Shown here piece by piece: positions 47,701 through 53,627 of a stretch of 64,000 nt of DNA (positions are counted from its first letter, which is position 1; each line of letters begins with the position of its first letter). Both the position numbers and the translations under genes were made by a program. The notes under the pieces were generated by a model. The model ran no database searches and was not told where the DNA came from. It saw nothing but the letters and a program-made list of their open reading frames with translations. This stretch comes from Bathymodiolus brooksi (taxonomy: Eukaryota > Mollusca > Bivalvia > Mytilida > Modiolidae). The stretch covers positions 78,330,829 to 78,394,828 of the forward strand of contig OY804588.1 of the NCBI GenBank assembly GCA_963680875.1, written 5' to 3'.

Positions 47701-48099
47701 TATCATATTGACATTATTTTATGACCAAAATTATGTCAATTTGTCCAATTTGAAATTTCACCCTCTATGTCACACAGTCTTCATTTTTTTGAAAATTACC
47801 CAATTATATAGTAAATTTATACTACCTTTTTTTCAATGAGAGAAATATATATAATTCATACCATCTTCTTTCCTTAGCCTTGCATCACATATTGTCTTTT
47901 TTGTCACATTCTCGAATGAAAAGCCACATTCAGTACAAAATGTATCTGTTAACATTAATATTTTTGGACAGCTGGAACATTGCTTTGTTTTACTTTCATC
48001 TATCTCAAGCTTGCCACAACAATTAGCACAATATTTTTGAGTGAATGACAAATTAGCTCCACACACAGTACCATCTTGTTTTAAAAGCACACACTCCAT
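16308..48099 (-). CDS. Zinc-ribbon caspase-like cysteine protease, six exons, 584 aa
   Basis: Joined CDS: 48099-47862, 42619-42394, 38437-38205, 25357-25137, 22145-21815, 16813-16308. Seen: every intron is GT-AG, phases run 1, 2, 1, 0, 1, and the sum is 1755 nt, so the frame closes exactly. Residues 1-60 form a double zinc ribbon (nine cysteines), 80-155 a K/E/D/N-rich linker, 170-310 caspase p20, about 313-400 an acidic linker, 400-480 p10, and 485-584 a helical charged tail. Catalytic features: R193, H253 in SSHG, C308 in QACRS, and R424 in YSKRN. Caspases cleave after aspartate and act in cell death or immune signalling, and the retained residues suggest an active enzyme. Its partners are unknown; the zinc ribbon could bind nucleic acid or protein. 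The model rests on reading only, with no transcript evidence. I do not recognise this domain combination. Confidence 0.88.
16805..17745 (-). repeat. 39-bp array of splice-site-like units, about 24 copies
   Basis: On the gene strand the unit contains AACTTAATTAAATTC then TTTTTGCAGGTAAATATGCC. It therefore repeats a possible branch site, a short pyrimidine run, CAG and a donor-like GTAAAT. The last unit provides the real acceptor of exon 6, and the first bases of that exon (GTAAACGTACC) are homologous to the unit. Copies diverge by 0-4 bases. The frames at 16919-17101 and 17275-17544 are array read-through. Confidence 0.95.
17896..18050 (+). mobile_element. SINE, 5' part, interrupted
   Basis: GGTCGTCGTGGCCGTATATT begins the tRNA-like head, and the B-box segment is deleted. 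The body runs through GTTTGTCAGTGACTTGCGGC to TCTCCACCAATGAAACTG. The rest of the same copy resumes at 20729, after a 2.7-kb insertion. Confidence 0.75.
18906..19918 (+). pseudogene. LINE reverse transcriptase, C-terminal fragment
   Basis: An intact frame of about 337 codons to TAA. The fragment [19 protein letters not shown] is a zf-RVT-like CxxC...H...C motif that follows the reverse transcriptase in several LINE clades. The catalytic polymerase motifs are absent, so it is not functional on its own. The apparent start at 18887 is artificial: its first six codons come from the flanking repeat unit. A second, shorter copy of the same family lies at 49184-49820. Confidence 0.8.
18906..20270 (+). 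mobile_element. 5'-truncated LINE inserted in the tandem-core element
   Basis: The array breaks off after CAACCAAGATACC and resumes with ATACCAAATATGAATAAAAT. Between them lie a long coding fragment, a 3' untranslated region of about 350 bp and an A-rich tail (AAATAAAAAAAATAAAAAAA). This is the normal outcome of incomplete target-primed reverse transcription. Confidence 0.8.
20729..20795 (+). mobile_element. SINE, 3' part of the interrupted copy
   Basis: AAAACTGACCGCCACGATAT through AATATTGTTGAAAGTGGCG to AAACACCATAAAACC. It completes the copy that starts at 17896. Confidence 0.75.
21180..21435 (+). mobile_element. Full-length tRNA-headed SINE
   Basis: The best copy for defining the family. 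The head is GGGGCTGTTGTGGCCGTGAT with the A-box-like TGGTAGTTGG and B box GTTCGAATCTC. The body is GTGACTTGCGACAGGTCTGT, followed by TTTCCTCCACTAATAAAACT. The tail is GAAATATTGTTGAAAGTGG and GTTAAACACCATCAAACAAA. Length is about 255 bp. It lies in intron 5, antisense to the caspase-like gene. Confidence 0.9.
21815..22145 (-). CDS. Exon 5: active-site cysteine, acidic linker, p10 start
   Basis: Encodes residues 307-417. Acceptor TTATTAG|GCATGT, donor GCTG|GTAAGT, phase 1. The exon opens with ACRSRG, completing QACRS with the exon-4 glutamine; the usual final glycine of QACRG is serine here. About 85 residues of acidic, low-complexity linker follow ([19 protein letters not shown]). The linker has many aspartates that could serve for p20/p10 processing. 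It ends [18 protein letters not shown], aligning with the start of p10 in known caspases. Confidence 0.9.
22779..22940. repeat. Inverted repeat, arms about 50 bp
   Basis: The left arm holds GTGTGTTGGTACAAGACTTT and the right arm AAGTCTTGTACCAACACAC, with paired CCTGTTG/CAACAGG further in. The loop of about 55 bp has additional weak pairing. It lies in intron 4. No known family recognised. Confidence 0.8.
22963..24026 (+). mobile_element. Complete pearl-like element, about 6 core units
   Basis: Left end GAGGCTCAGCCCAGTGTCGC plus TCACCTTTCATTCTGC. Core units of about 160 bp carry GAAACAAGAATTGCCTGTGG and GGCGGCCATGTTTGTTAACG. The right end GACGCCAAGTGATGGCAAAA is followed by the hairpin GCTCACATTGCCTTTGGC plus AAGGTGAGCTAA. 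All open frames inside are monomer read-through. Confidence 0.8.
24027..25136. other. Intron 4 sequence, nothing else recognised
   Basis: AT-rich intronic sequence with no repeat family that I can name. Confidence 0.6.
25137..25357 (-). CDS. Exon 4: caspase p20 with catalytic histidine
   Basis: Encodes residues 233-306. Acceptor TTTTCTTTTGTAG|TTGATG, donor ATCCAG|GTAAAT, phase 0. [13 protein letters not shown] is the caspase histidine loop (H253). KLKIFIIQ is the strand that leads into the active-site cysteine, and the exon ends exactly after the glutamine of QACRG-type sites. A minisatellite begins 60 bp upstream of the acceptor. Confidence 0.92.
25417..26035. repeat. 39-bp minisatellite made from a SINE tail, about 16 copies
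   Basis: The unit is ACGCCACTTTTAAACAATAT plus TTCACCTGTACAATTTTTA. It closely matches the SINE tail on the minus strand (TTTAATGCCACTTTCAACAA plus TATTTCAGTTAT). The first five copies next to exon 4 are nearly identical, and later ones decay. The frames at 25354-25888 are array read-through. Confidence 0.9.
26119..26224 (-). mobile_element. SINE with internal deletion
   Basis: The tail GGTGTTTAACACCACTTC is joined directly to the head sequence ACAACATTAGTGGTGATAGG through AACCACGACGACCCC. The body is missing. Confidence 0.75.
26370..29140 (-). repeat. 39-bp minisatellite with donor-like units, about 70 copies
   Basis: On the plus strand the unit is GTAACTCACCTTGAGTGCCC plus TTTATGTATAGGTTTGACT, and a minority are 36 bp. 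On the gene strand the core reads GGGCACTCAAGGTGAGTTAC, which contains AAG|GTGAGT. It occupies 2.8 kb of intron 3. The four long frames here repeat [13 protein letters not shown] and are not genes. Confidence 0.95.
29142..29200 (-). other. Possible cassette exon in intron 3 (59 nt)
   Basis: Bounded by ATCAATCAG| and by GAAGAAGCAG|GTAAGT, a perfect donor preceded by a GAAGAAG enhancer-like motif. Entered from exon 3 it stays open (R, then [19 protein letters not shown]). It leaves in phase 0, whereas exon 4 needs phase 1, so inclusion would shift frame and stop four codons into exon 4. It would act as a poison exon. There is no transcript support, and the pyrimidine tract is weak. Confidence 0.3.
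29296..29390 (-). mobile_element. SINE tail fragment
   Basis: GCCAATTTCAACAATATTTC followed by TATCGTGGTGGTCAGTTTAA, then an A-rich run near 29391. Confidence 0.65.
29449..29735. repeat. Left arm of a long inverted repeat
   Basis: About 285 bp with roughly 90 % identity to the reverse complement of 37164-37470. Shared strings include CGACTTGCTGGAGCCGTGGG, ACGTCAGAGAGCTCTA and ACACATTTCCACGTTTCGTG. The arms enclose about 7.4 kb of nested tandem-core elements. They may be the termini of a foldback transposon, or two older copies of one repeat. Confidence 0.8.
30066..30309 (+). mobile_element. Outer tandem-core element, left part
   Basis: Left end TTCAGGTGAGTCTGTATCGC plus TCACCTGAC, then one core unit (TATCGAACTTGACCTAGATA, ATTCATGAGATACACTTACA). 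It is cut at about 30309 by the inner element and resumes at 35891. Confidence 0.7.
30310..35890 (+). mobile_element. Inner pearl-like element with a dimeric satellite core
   Basis: Left end AGGCTCTCAAGAGCCTGTAT plus CGTTCACCTGG. Right end GATGGCAATAGTTCACCTGA plus ACCTTTGGTCCAGGTGAACTA, a hairpin. The core alternates two related monomers of about 166 bp: A (TCCTGCCGTAGCCGCCATTT) and B (TCCTGCGGTGGCGGCCATCT). Together they give a dimer of about 333 bp, about 16 dimers in all. The ten minus-strand frames of 80-163 codons here are read-through of the dimer (for example LTLDPMGK repeats). Confidence 0.8.
35891..36896 (+). mobile_element. Outer tandem-core element, right part
   Basis: Three copies of a 323-bp dimer (161-bp half units) with GATATTCATGAGATACACTT, CAAGTTATCATCTGGAAACC and AATTTTCAGGTATAAAAAGG. 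It ends in the hairpin AGTTCCCCTTCGACGAAGCG plus AGGGGGGACAA. The frames at 35999-36875 are read-through. Confidence 0.7.
37164..37470. repeat. Right arm of the long inverted repeat
   Basis: Reverse complement of 29449-29735, with landmarks CACGAAACGTGGAAATGTGT, AGAGCTCTCTGACGTCCCAC and GGCTCCAGCAAGTCGG. Weaker similarity continues inward to about 37040. Confidence 0.8.
37523..37560 (+). promoter_or_regulatory. ETS and YY1-like sites, possible fossil promoter
   Basis: TTCCGGAAGTGA (ETS consensus) is followed 10 bp later by ACAATGGCGG (YY1-like, often at TATA-less starts). A similar AAGATGGCGG lies at 39470. No gene follows in either case. Either could be chance, or a promoter carried by a mobile element. 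Confidence 0.25.
37870..38178 (+). mobile_element. SINE copy with a short inverted head in front
   Basis: 37965-38178 is a plus copy: AACTACCTATGCAATCAGTA, GTTCGAATCTC, GTGACTTGCGACAGGTCGG, then the tail GTGGCGTGAAATACCATCAA. Directly before it, 37870-37940 reads as a minus-strand head (TAGTGGTGATAGACACTGGT), so the pair resembles the head-to-head copies at 12080. Confidence 0.75.
38205..38437 (-). CDS. Exon 3: caspase p20, first half
   Basis: Encodes residues 156-232. Acceptor TTTACAATTCAG|GAATCC, donor AAAA|GTAAGT, phase 1. KKRGLAVV matches the first beta strand of caspases. [14 protein letters not shown] corresponds to the conserved RxGTDVD region, with the substrate-binding arginine kept (R193) and the GTDVD part altered to [20 protein letters not shown] matches the helix and strand that follow. 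A SINE lies 27 bp downstream of the donor. Confidence 0.88.
39095..39204 (-). repeat. 51-bp inverted repeat, 8-nt loop
   Basis: Arms 39095-39145 and 39154-39204 are exact complements, except for one position that is an A/C mismatch on the plus strand and a G/U wobble on the gene strand. The core includes ATGGCAGGCATAGAGTTGTG. It lies in intron 2. Confidence 0.95.
40622..41027 (+). mobile_element. Small tandem-core element with DR1 motifs, nested
   Basis: Left end TATGTCTCCCCTTAATG. Right end ATATGTCTCCCTTCGTTCGA plus AGGAGAGACATAA (hairpin). It has two core units sharing ACACACCGCCTTATGGTCA. Each unit carries AGGTCAAAGGTCA, at 40686-40698 and 40845-40857. It sits inside the diverged pearl-like element. 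Confidence 0.65.
41563..41904. mobile_element. Short inverted-terminal element (MITE-like), 342 bp
   Basis: Left end CAGTTACTCAGGAACAGGAC plus CCCCCTTTTTTTC. Right end GAAAAAAAGGGGGG plus TTCTGTCCCCAAGTACCTG. Arms are about 40 bp with several mismatches. A TA microsatellite occupies the middle. Superfamily unknown. Confidence 0.6.
41661..41711. repeat. TA dinucleotide microsatellite
   Basis: About 25 uninterrupted TA units inside the short inverted-terminal element. Confidence 0.95.
41996..42082. repeat. Hairpin, arms about 35 bp, 16-nt loop
   Basis: The left arm ends CTCAGGAACAGTTTTCCTATA and the right arm begins TATAGGAAAAGTTCCCTCAG. The outer pairs are ATTATTGT and ACAATAAT. There are a few mismatches. 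In intron 2. Confidence 0.85.
42088..42338 (-). mobile_element. SINE with a different head
   Basis: The tail (GTGTTTAGCACCACTTTCAG, CAATATTTCAGCTAC) and body (GGTGGAAGAAGCCGGAGTAC) match the main family. The head on the minus strand reads GGGCTCGGGTGGCTCAATGA plus GTTAGGTAGTTGG and is unlike the other copies. Either it is a second subfamily or a tail shared between SINEs. Confidence 0.65.
42394..42619 (-). CDS. Exon 2: charged linker
   Basis: Encodes residues 80-155. Acceptor TTTCTTAG|ATCATG, donor CACA|GTAAGT, phase 2. The peptide is almost entirely K, E, D, N, Q, T and H, with an imperfect 10-residue repeat around EENKDQTE. It is probably disordered and separates the zinc ribbon from the protease domain. 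The antisense frames over the same bases are shadows. Assigning it to this gene rests on phase agreement at both ends and on its position between exons 1 and 3. Confidence 0.78.
42686..42933. repeat. 55-bp tandem repeat, 4.5 nearly perfect copies
   Basis: Units start at 42686, 42741, 42796, 42851 and 42906 and contain ACTATATACGGTACCAGTAA. Near identity indicates very recent expansion. It lies 67 bp upstream of the exon 2 acceptor, in intron 1. Confidence 0.95.
42955..43140 (+). mobile_element. Fragment of a second SINE-like family
   Basis: AGTATAATGTATAAGAGTGG and ACCTGTGGACTGTTGCTTC align with GATAATGTGTCAGAGTGG and GCGGACTGTTGTTTCC at 53870-53920. No tRNA head seen. Confidence 0.45.
43350..44903 (-). 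mobile_element. Tc1/mariner transposon, defective, 1554 bp
   Basis: The terminal inverted repeats CACTCCGACAAAAGTTAAGC plus ACCACC (left) and GGTGGTGCTTAACTTTTGTC plus GGACTG (right) differ by one base. They are flanked by TA target duplications at 43348-43349 and 44904-44905. Size and structure fit the Tc1 group. It lies in intron 1 of the caspase-like gene, in the same orientation. Confidence 0.92.
43640..44646 (-). pseudogene. Tc1-like transposase, frameshifted
   Basis: The N-terminal part (44646-44220) has a paired helix-turn-helix: [20 protein letters not shown] followed by [18 protein letters not shown]. The central part (44175-43795) contains [10 protein letters not shown] and the second catalytic aspartate in [12 protein letters not shown]. 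The C-terminal part (to about 43640) contains [12 protein letters not shown] and PQEWLMRLV. The three parts lie in different frames. The first catalytic region is damaged, and the third acidic residue falls at a frameshift (the SPxxNPIEHVWD region). It cannot make active enzyme. Confidence 0.88.
45581..47248 (-). promoter_or_regulatory. Spaced series of TGTCAGGAGTGTGACA sites in intron 1
   Basis: Occurrences at 45581 (TGTCAGGTGTGTGACG), 45972, 46140, 46494 (reversed), 46877 (slightly altered) and 47233. The surrounding sequence is very AT-rich and not obviously repeated. The site is a partial palindrome (TGTCA, six bases, TGACA) and contains a T-box-like GTGTGA. It could be a binding site or the only conserved part of an old satellite. 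Confidence 0.5.
47862..48099 (-). CDS. Exon 1: double zinc ribbon
   Basis: Encodes residues 1-79 plus one base. Cysteines fall at 3, 13, 24, 27, 28, 41, 44, 55 and 58, giving two pairs of knuckles (C3/C13 with C24/C27; C41/C44 with C55/C58). The pattern is typical of double zinc ribbon domains, except for nine residues between the first two cysteines instead of two to four. The ATG at 48099-48097 is the first after an in-frame TGA 15 nt upstream, so the start is well fixed if no further spliced leader exon supplies another ATG. The donor is GATG|GTATGA, phase 1. Confidence 0.85.
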
Positions 48100-48197
48100 T
48101 CTGGTGAAAAATCACTTCATCTGAAAAGAAATGTATAGTACATCATAACATTCTGGTGAAAAATCACTTCATCTGAAAAGAAATGTACATCATAATA
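48097..48197 (-). repeat. 52-bp tandem duplication at the start codon
   Basis: CATTCTGGTGAAAAATCACT plus TCATCTGAAAAGAAATGTA occurs at 48097 and again at 48149. On the gene strand each copy reads TTTTCAG|ATGAAGTGA, a possible acceptor directly followed by a two-codon reading frame. Only the first copy leads into the ATG of exon 1. Confidence 0.85.
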
Positions 48198-48464
48198 ATT
48201 GAATTTCCATAACTCATTCTTCAGAAAATGTTCTTTGCAAAAGTTTTTGTATTACAGCCTTCGCCAAGACAATTGAACACACGACACGCAGGGTTCCAAC
48301 CCCATAGATGCTGGTCCATTCATTTGTATAATAAGGGTTATAGTGTTTAACGCCAGTATAGAAAACGATAGAAGTATAAGATAAGACAGATAATACTTTA
48401 TTTACCAATTATTGTTGCAACAAGAGGCACCATATGCATCATTACAATGATTACAGGGGTTATT
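48198..48464. other. Upstream region of the caspase-like gene
   Basis: No clear promoter. A partial SINE tail (GGTTATAGTGTTTAACGCC) lies near 48338. Any 5' untranslated exon must lie here or further upstream and could not be located. Confidence 0.4.
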
Positions 48465-48596
48465 TGGTTATAGTGTTTAATGCCACTTTCAACAATATTT
48501 CAGTTAGTTTTATTGTTGGAGCAAACCGGAGTCACCGGAGAAAAGCACCAACCTGTCGGAAGTCACTGACAAACTTCATCACATAATGTTGTATTA
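48465..48596 (-). mobile_element. SINE tail and body fragment
   Basis: GTTATAGTGTTTAATGCCAC, CAACAATATTTCAGTTAG, then GGAGAAAAGCACCAACCTGT and AAACTTCATCACATAATGTT. Confidence 0.75.
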
Positions 48597-48924
48597 GTTT
48601 AAACATATTTTATTAATTAATTTAATATAACATTACAATATTCAACTATATACATTACATAATAAGAAGTAATTAATTGGATTGGGAAACAAGTTACAAG
48701 AATTTATATTAATCTCTATCCATAGGAATAAATTTCATTTATAATATACTGTGAATCTCTAAGGGGAGAAGCAAATTGAACTAACTAATAATATTTGATA
48801 TAAATTACAGAAGGTATAAAAAGATAAAACAAATAAAGTGATCTGGTGTTTGATGTAAAACATGTTTGATTCAAAGTAATTAAAAAAAGAAGAAAGAAAT
48901 AAGGGAACTAGGTACTGCTGATGT

Positions 48925-50168
48925 TAGATGAAACATTTACTGTTTATTATAAACTTTTGTACATTTAAAAATAAATTCTTATTTTGATCGTCTGTGAGGT
49001 CAGGTGATCCAAAAAGTAAACGGTCAACTGCCAAGTTCATAGGAATATCAATTGATCCGATATACCGATTTCTCGAATCATTGAATCTATGAGAATAAAA
49101 AAGATAATGTGAGTTAGTTTCAGGGACCCCTTGTTGACAACTACAGTTGGGCGAACCTACTACATTTTTTAGGAATAGATGATTTTTTTTTTATTTCCCC
49201 CCCCCTATAGTCAGGATTTTATAAATTCCCTTACATCACCACCTGACTAGGGTGTGACAGGAGTTTTCAAAAATAAGTTTTGTGACTACATTGGTTTTAC
49301 ATTTTGATAAACAAAATAAAGAAATAATAATATATAATAGTAATAAACACTTTCATTCATCTTTCACACACACTCTCTTACCATTTTGTTTTTCTAAAAT
49401 ATTTGATTGCTCCTGACATTTTGTACTTAATCAAAAAAGCTGAAAAAAGAATCTCATCACTATATGAATCAAACAAACAAAAAATATTATGATTAGTTGA
49501 AAATATATTGTAAGGGGGTCCACATTTTTTCAAATGCTAAAATGGTATTGTTTTTCTTTGATATATATTGTTCAAGTGAACGGTACCACATAATTTTATG
49601 TTTAAATTCTACAATATTTAGCCTTTGTTCATTGAGTTTGCACTTGAAGATGTAATTTTTTGCAATAATTGAAATCAAATTATCCCCTGACTCAAAACCA
49701 AAGAAATATTCTTTTTTGTCAAAAATCAAATTCTTGTAATATTGTTTTAATTGTTTTGACTTTGAGAAAAATTTGTGTCACAGGACAGTCAAAGAATAGA
49801 TGTTCAATAGTTTCATCATACATTTTTCAGGAATAGATGATGGTTTAGAGAGCTACATGCAGTTCGTAATCTCATGTGAAGGATTTGTCCAATTCGAGTT
49901 CCTGAGTAATAATAAATAGGTTTCGTTATACATTTTGACTTATAATAGGAATTGAGAGATGAAGGAGACCTGCTATCTCTTATTGATGTGGGTTCGCTGT
50001 TCCATAGTCTTACAGTAGAGGGTAGAAAATAGTTATTATACAAAGTTGTTCTAGTACCGGTACGTACTGGGGGGATACATACGGCCTGTCTAGTGTTGTA
50101 GTCATGAATATTTTCAAAGTTACAAGGAACAATTGCACTAAGGTAAGGAGGAACAAGACCGTTTAGTC
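48925..50168 (-). pseudogene. LINE (reverse transcriptase C-terminus), split by another LINE
   Basis: Reading 50168 to 49821 and then 49183 to 48940 on the minus strand gives one continuous C-terminal LINE protein tail. Landmarks are NGLVPPYLSAIVP, YNNYFLPSTVRLWNSEP, RIGQILHMRLRTACSSLNHH and, after the insertion, GSPNCSCQQG and DRLLFGSPDLTDD. These features are typical of CR1/jockey/RTE-like endonuclease-reverse transcriptase C-termini. It is 5'-truncated. About 300 bp of AT-rich 3' flank (48600-48925) may be its untranslated region. Confidence 0.75.
49184..49820 (-). mobile_element. Second LINE nested in the first, 21-bp target duplication
   Basis: The coding fragment (YDETIEHLFFDCPVTQIF, then IIAKNYIFKCKLNEQ and SLEQYISKKNN) is the same family as 18906-19918. 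The A-rich end sits at 49184-49195. The flanks CATTTTTTAGGAATAGATGA (49163) and CATTTTTCAGGAATAGATGA (49821) are a 21-bp duplication with one mismatch. Confidence 0.85.
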
Positions 50169-50282
50169 ACGCCGCGTTTACCATTTTATAATTTTTTTTT
50201 TTTTTTGTGATGTTCCCGTCTTGCCTGTAGCGTCTCCCAACCCGCCTCTTTATGTAAACTATTAATATGTTGTATTGACTGC

Positions 50283-50380
50283 ACAATGCCACGAGCTCAC
50301 AACTTCAGTGGTGAAAGGCACTGATTGTACAGGTTGTTGTAAATCCATCTACTATATATTCACGATCACAACAGTGAGTC
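50283..50380 (-). mobile_element. SINE head fragment
   Basis: CACAACTTCAGTGGTGAAAG through AAATCCATCTACTATATATT to CACGATCACAACAGTGAGTC. Confidence 0.65.
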
Positions 50381-50884
50381 CTTTGTACAATATTGAATCT
50401 CACACAACAATACAAATAGAGGGGTCTTTGCTCTGACTTCTTTATGCTATGTGTGATACGTGACGTTTTTAGCTATGATAATCTCTTACTGTTTCAAGTA
50501 GTTAAAGATCCATAAATCCAAAATATAGGTAGAGTTGTAAGGGTGGGGAGGGGGAATGGGTGGCGGAGTAGGGGGTAGGGGGGCCAAATGGTAAATTTCA
50601 AGAATACATTTGATAGTGCTTGTGACGAGATTGGGCTGGGGATTACAGAGCAGAAAATGTCTTCGGAAATCTAATTTCAATGAGATTAATTGCCCATCAC
50701 TACCCCCACGATTTGGACCTAAAAAACCATGAGGTATTCATTGTGCAGTCTTCAATCAATCAATCAATTAAAGAACTTAATCAATAAATAAGAAAGTAAA
50801 TATATCTATTATTTCATATAATTATCATTACTCAATTTAATCTTTTGTTTGATAAATTGCAGTTCAAAGGGCTATCACTTTAAT

Positions 50885-51335
50885 TATATCTTAGTAGTTT
50901 TAATTTTTTACATCAAAACTTAAATAATTTGTTCGCAGACTACAACTGATATGCCCATTAATTGTGCAGGATATCTTAGTAGTTTTAATTTTTTACATTA
51001 AAACTTAAATAATTTGTTTCGCTGATTACGACGGATATGTCCGTGCCTTGTGCAGGATATCTTAGTAGTTTTACATTTTTACATTAAAACTTACATAATT
51101 TGTTTCGCGGACTATGACTGATATGCCCGTGCTTTGTGCAGGATATCTTAGTAGTTTTACATTTTTACATTAAAACTTACATAATTTGTTTCGTGGACTA
51201 TGACTGATATGCCCGTGCCTTGTGCAGGATATCTTAGTAGTTTTACATTTTTACATTAAAACTTACATAATTTGTTTCGCGGACTATGACTGATATGCCC
51301 GTGCCTTGTGCAGGATATCTTAGTAGTTTTAATTT
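50885..51335. repeat. 86-bp tandem repeat, about 5 copies
   Basis: GGATATCTTAGTAGTTTTA recurs at 50969, 51055, 51141, 51227 and 51313. The unit also contains TTTCGCGGACTATGACTGAT. Confidence 0.9.
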
Positions 51336-52490
51336 CATGACCTCAAAATAGTACCCCAAAAGCTATAAATAATGTCTCTTTCATTTCTATTAAAAGAAAT
51401 AATTTGGAAAATAAATAAAAATAAAGATGAAAAACTATATAGCAAATTATTGTGTCTTATTTTTAGTCTTAAACTATTAAAATGTACAATTTAAAAGATA
51501 CAATTTGTATTTAATAATGAAAATCAATAAAAATTTATATTAAATTGTTTTATTTTTAAATTTTTAAAAAGTATATTTTAAGTTAAATCTAATAATCAAA
51601 TGCAACTAACATTTTCAAAAATAGCTATAAGTAAAATATAAATAAAGTCCCATCCCACCCTCACTTACTCATAGCCTTGGTGTGGCCTGGGGGCTCTTAA
51701 ATATTTGCATCTGTTGTAGATATTTAAGCACCAAAATTGTAAAATGAATTAAATTAACTAACAATACTTTCAGTACTTTTATTATATACAAATATATATT
51801 ATATATATTACAAATATGAATACATTAATATTTTGCTTTAAAATATTATTCTATTTGTTGAAGTTATGTCATCAGTTAGCTAAGAGTACTTTCAGTACTT
51901 TTATTATATTGAAAACACAGTTACTTTCCTTTATTTACCTGGATTTTCCACAGGTGCCCGTAGACAGGACCCCCATATGGTACCCCATGTCGTGGTACCG
52001 CCCACCAATTTATTTTCGTTTATTTTCTTATTTCTGATATATTTCGCTTGGAAAATATATGGGAATACTGACAAACAGGTTTTCTGACACGTCCGGGTCG
52101 ACTGATGTATATATAGGTACCGGCCTTTCGTTATCAATAATTTTAACCCTACTATCAATGTGCGGTTCTAAAATAACACAAGGGAAGACACTCGCGCGAT
52201 ACCACTTCACTTCAATTCTATAATTTTCATATTTATATACTGGGTTTACCTCGTTCCGATGGTCTTACGGAAACACACCTTGACCTTGTAATTTGTATAA
52301 TATCCGATACCTATCATTTGAATGAATCTGTATTTAAACAAACATATTATGATATGAACTAATAAAAAATAATAATATCCTTTTAAAACAGGAGTGTTTA
52401 CCTTGTGTTCCAGTTATCGATTGTTGACAGTTCTCCGATGGCACTTTATTTTACCTTAACCTCTTTTCGATAGGTGTCGTAATTTTGTTT
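51336..52490. other. AT-rich stretch, nothing recognised
   Basis: No gene or repeat family that I can name. The segment AGAGTACTTTCAGTACTTTT occurs twice near 51770 and 51890 in slightly different forms. Confidence 0.5.
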
Positions 52491-52590
52491 AGCTACCCAT
52501 GAAAATTAGCTACCTCCAACTTCCGGTAGCTAATTTTCATACGGCGGAGCATAAAAAATAGCTACCTATGAAAATTAGCTACTTGTAGCA
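52491..52590. repeat. Cluster of AGCTAATTTTCAT motifs, inverted
   Basis: TAGCTACCCATGAAAATTAG, GGTAGCTAATTTTCATACGG and TAGCTACCTATGAAAATTAG lie within 100 bp in both orientations. The same core repeats about twelve times at 58066-58830. Confidence 0.75.
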
Positions 52591-53285
52591 TAAACTTATA
52601 GGATTTGTCTCCCTTATTATGTTTTTCCAAAATACAAATTGTGTATTTCCAATGGAGGGACAAAATGAAAAACTGCATGTACATACACAGGAAAAGAGTC
52701 ACTGATTGACAAAGAGAGACATATATAGATCTGTACACAATATAAAATAAAATAAACAATAGATATTAGGGGTGTTCATAGTTGAAAAACAAAATGCTAC
52801 CTGTATAGCTGTATAGCATGTGATTAAGTTACAAACTATCTTTTTTTCAAGTTACCATCGCGATGTATCATTTTTACAGCTATTAAAAAATAGATTGGTG
52901 GACTATTTATGGTAGAATTTAATATTTATGTGATGTTCAAACTATGCAAATTATTCTTTAACTTAATAAGATCATATATGATAATTATTAATCACACTTT
53001 TATTATTGCTAACCGTGTTACCCTCTTGAAATAAAGAAATTAACTCATTTACTTACTTATTGACACTATCTTCTGAATTCAAGAAATAAATAAAATTATG
53101 TTCCATATACATGTATATTTAATAATGAAAGTTGGGAACTTTATTTATTACAATATTAAAGAACTGGTAGCTATTAGATTAATTTCAATTCGAAACTGAA
53201 ACTATTTGCACACTCTTGATGACAATTTCCTATTTGGATTTTGTAAAAATAGAACCCTAAATCATAAATTTCCAACAGAATGTGG

Positions 53286-53400
53286 AAGATGGCGAAATAT
53301 GTGTACAGAACATGGTTTGACCCGATCGGAACTCGAACCCACGATCTACCCACACTCGAGGCGAGCACGCTAACGATTGCACTACCGATGAGAGTCTTTG
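53286..53400 (-). other. tRNA-like sequence, probably a SINE head
   Basis: On the minus strand: ATCGGTAGTGCAATCGTTAG (A-box-like) and GTGGGTTCGAGTTCC (B box). The acceptor stem does not pair, so I do not call a functional tRNA. A related sequence lies at 58895-58985. Confidence 0.5.
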
Positions 53401-53443
53401 GTGAGTATTTCCGGTCTGTTTCTCAGCGAATACATATATTGTC

Positions 53444-53469
53444 CAGGGACGGATCCAGGATTTCAAATT

Positions 53470-53500
<31 letters not shown>

Positions 53501-53627
53501 ACTTAAAAAAAATTGCGCCGAGCGGAGGGAGGCGCGAAAATTTTTGGAGTATATAAAATCACGATTTTACGCCAAAAAATCTTATTTTTTCCAATTTTAG
53601 GGCCCCCCCCCCCTGGATTCGCCCCTG
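53444..53627. mobile_element. 184-bp inverted-terminal element with a poly-G core
   Basis: The ends CAGGGACGGATCCAGG and CCTGGATTCGCCCCTG are inverted repeats, flanked by TTGTC on both sides. A run of 27 G (53471-53497) and a run of C near 53603 lie inside. The terminal sequence resembles hAT-like non-autonomous elements seen in many animals, but a 5-bp duplication is short for hAT. Confidence 0.7.

Noticed and set aside
53286..53400. tRNA gene on the minus strand
   Set aside because: A and B boxes are present, but the acceptor stem does not pair and the D and anticodon arms are irregular. A SINE head is more likely.
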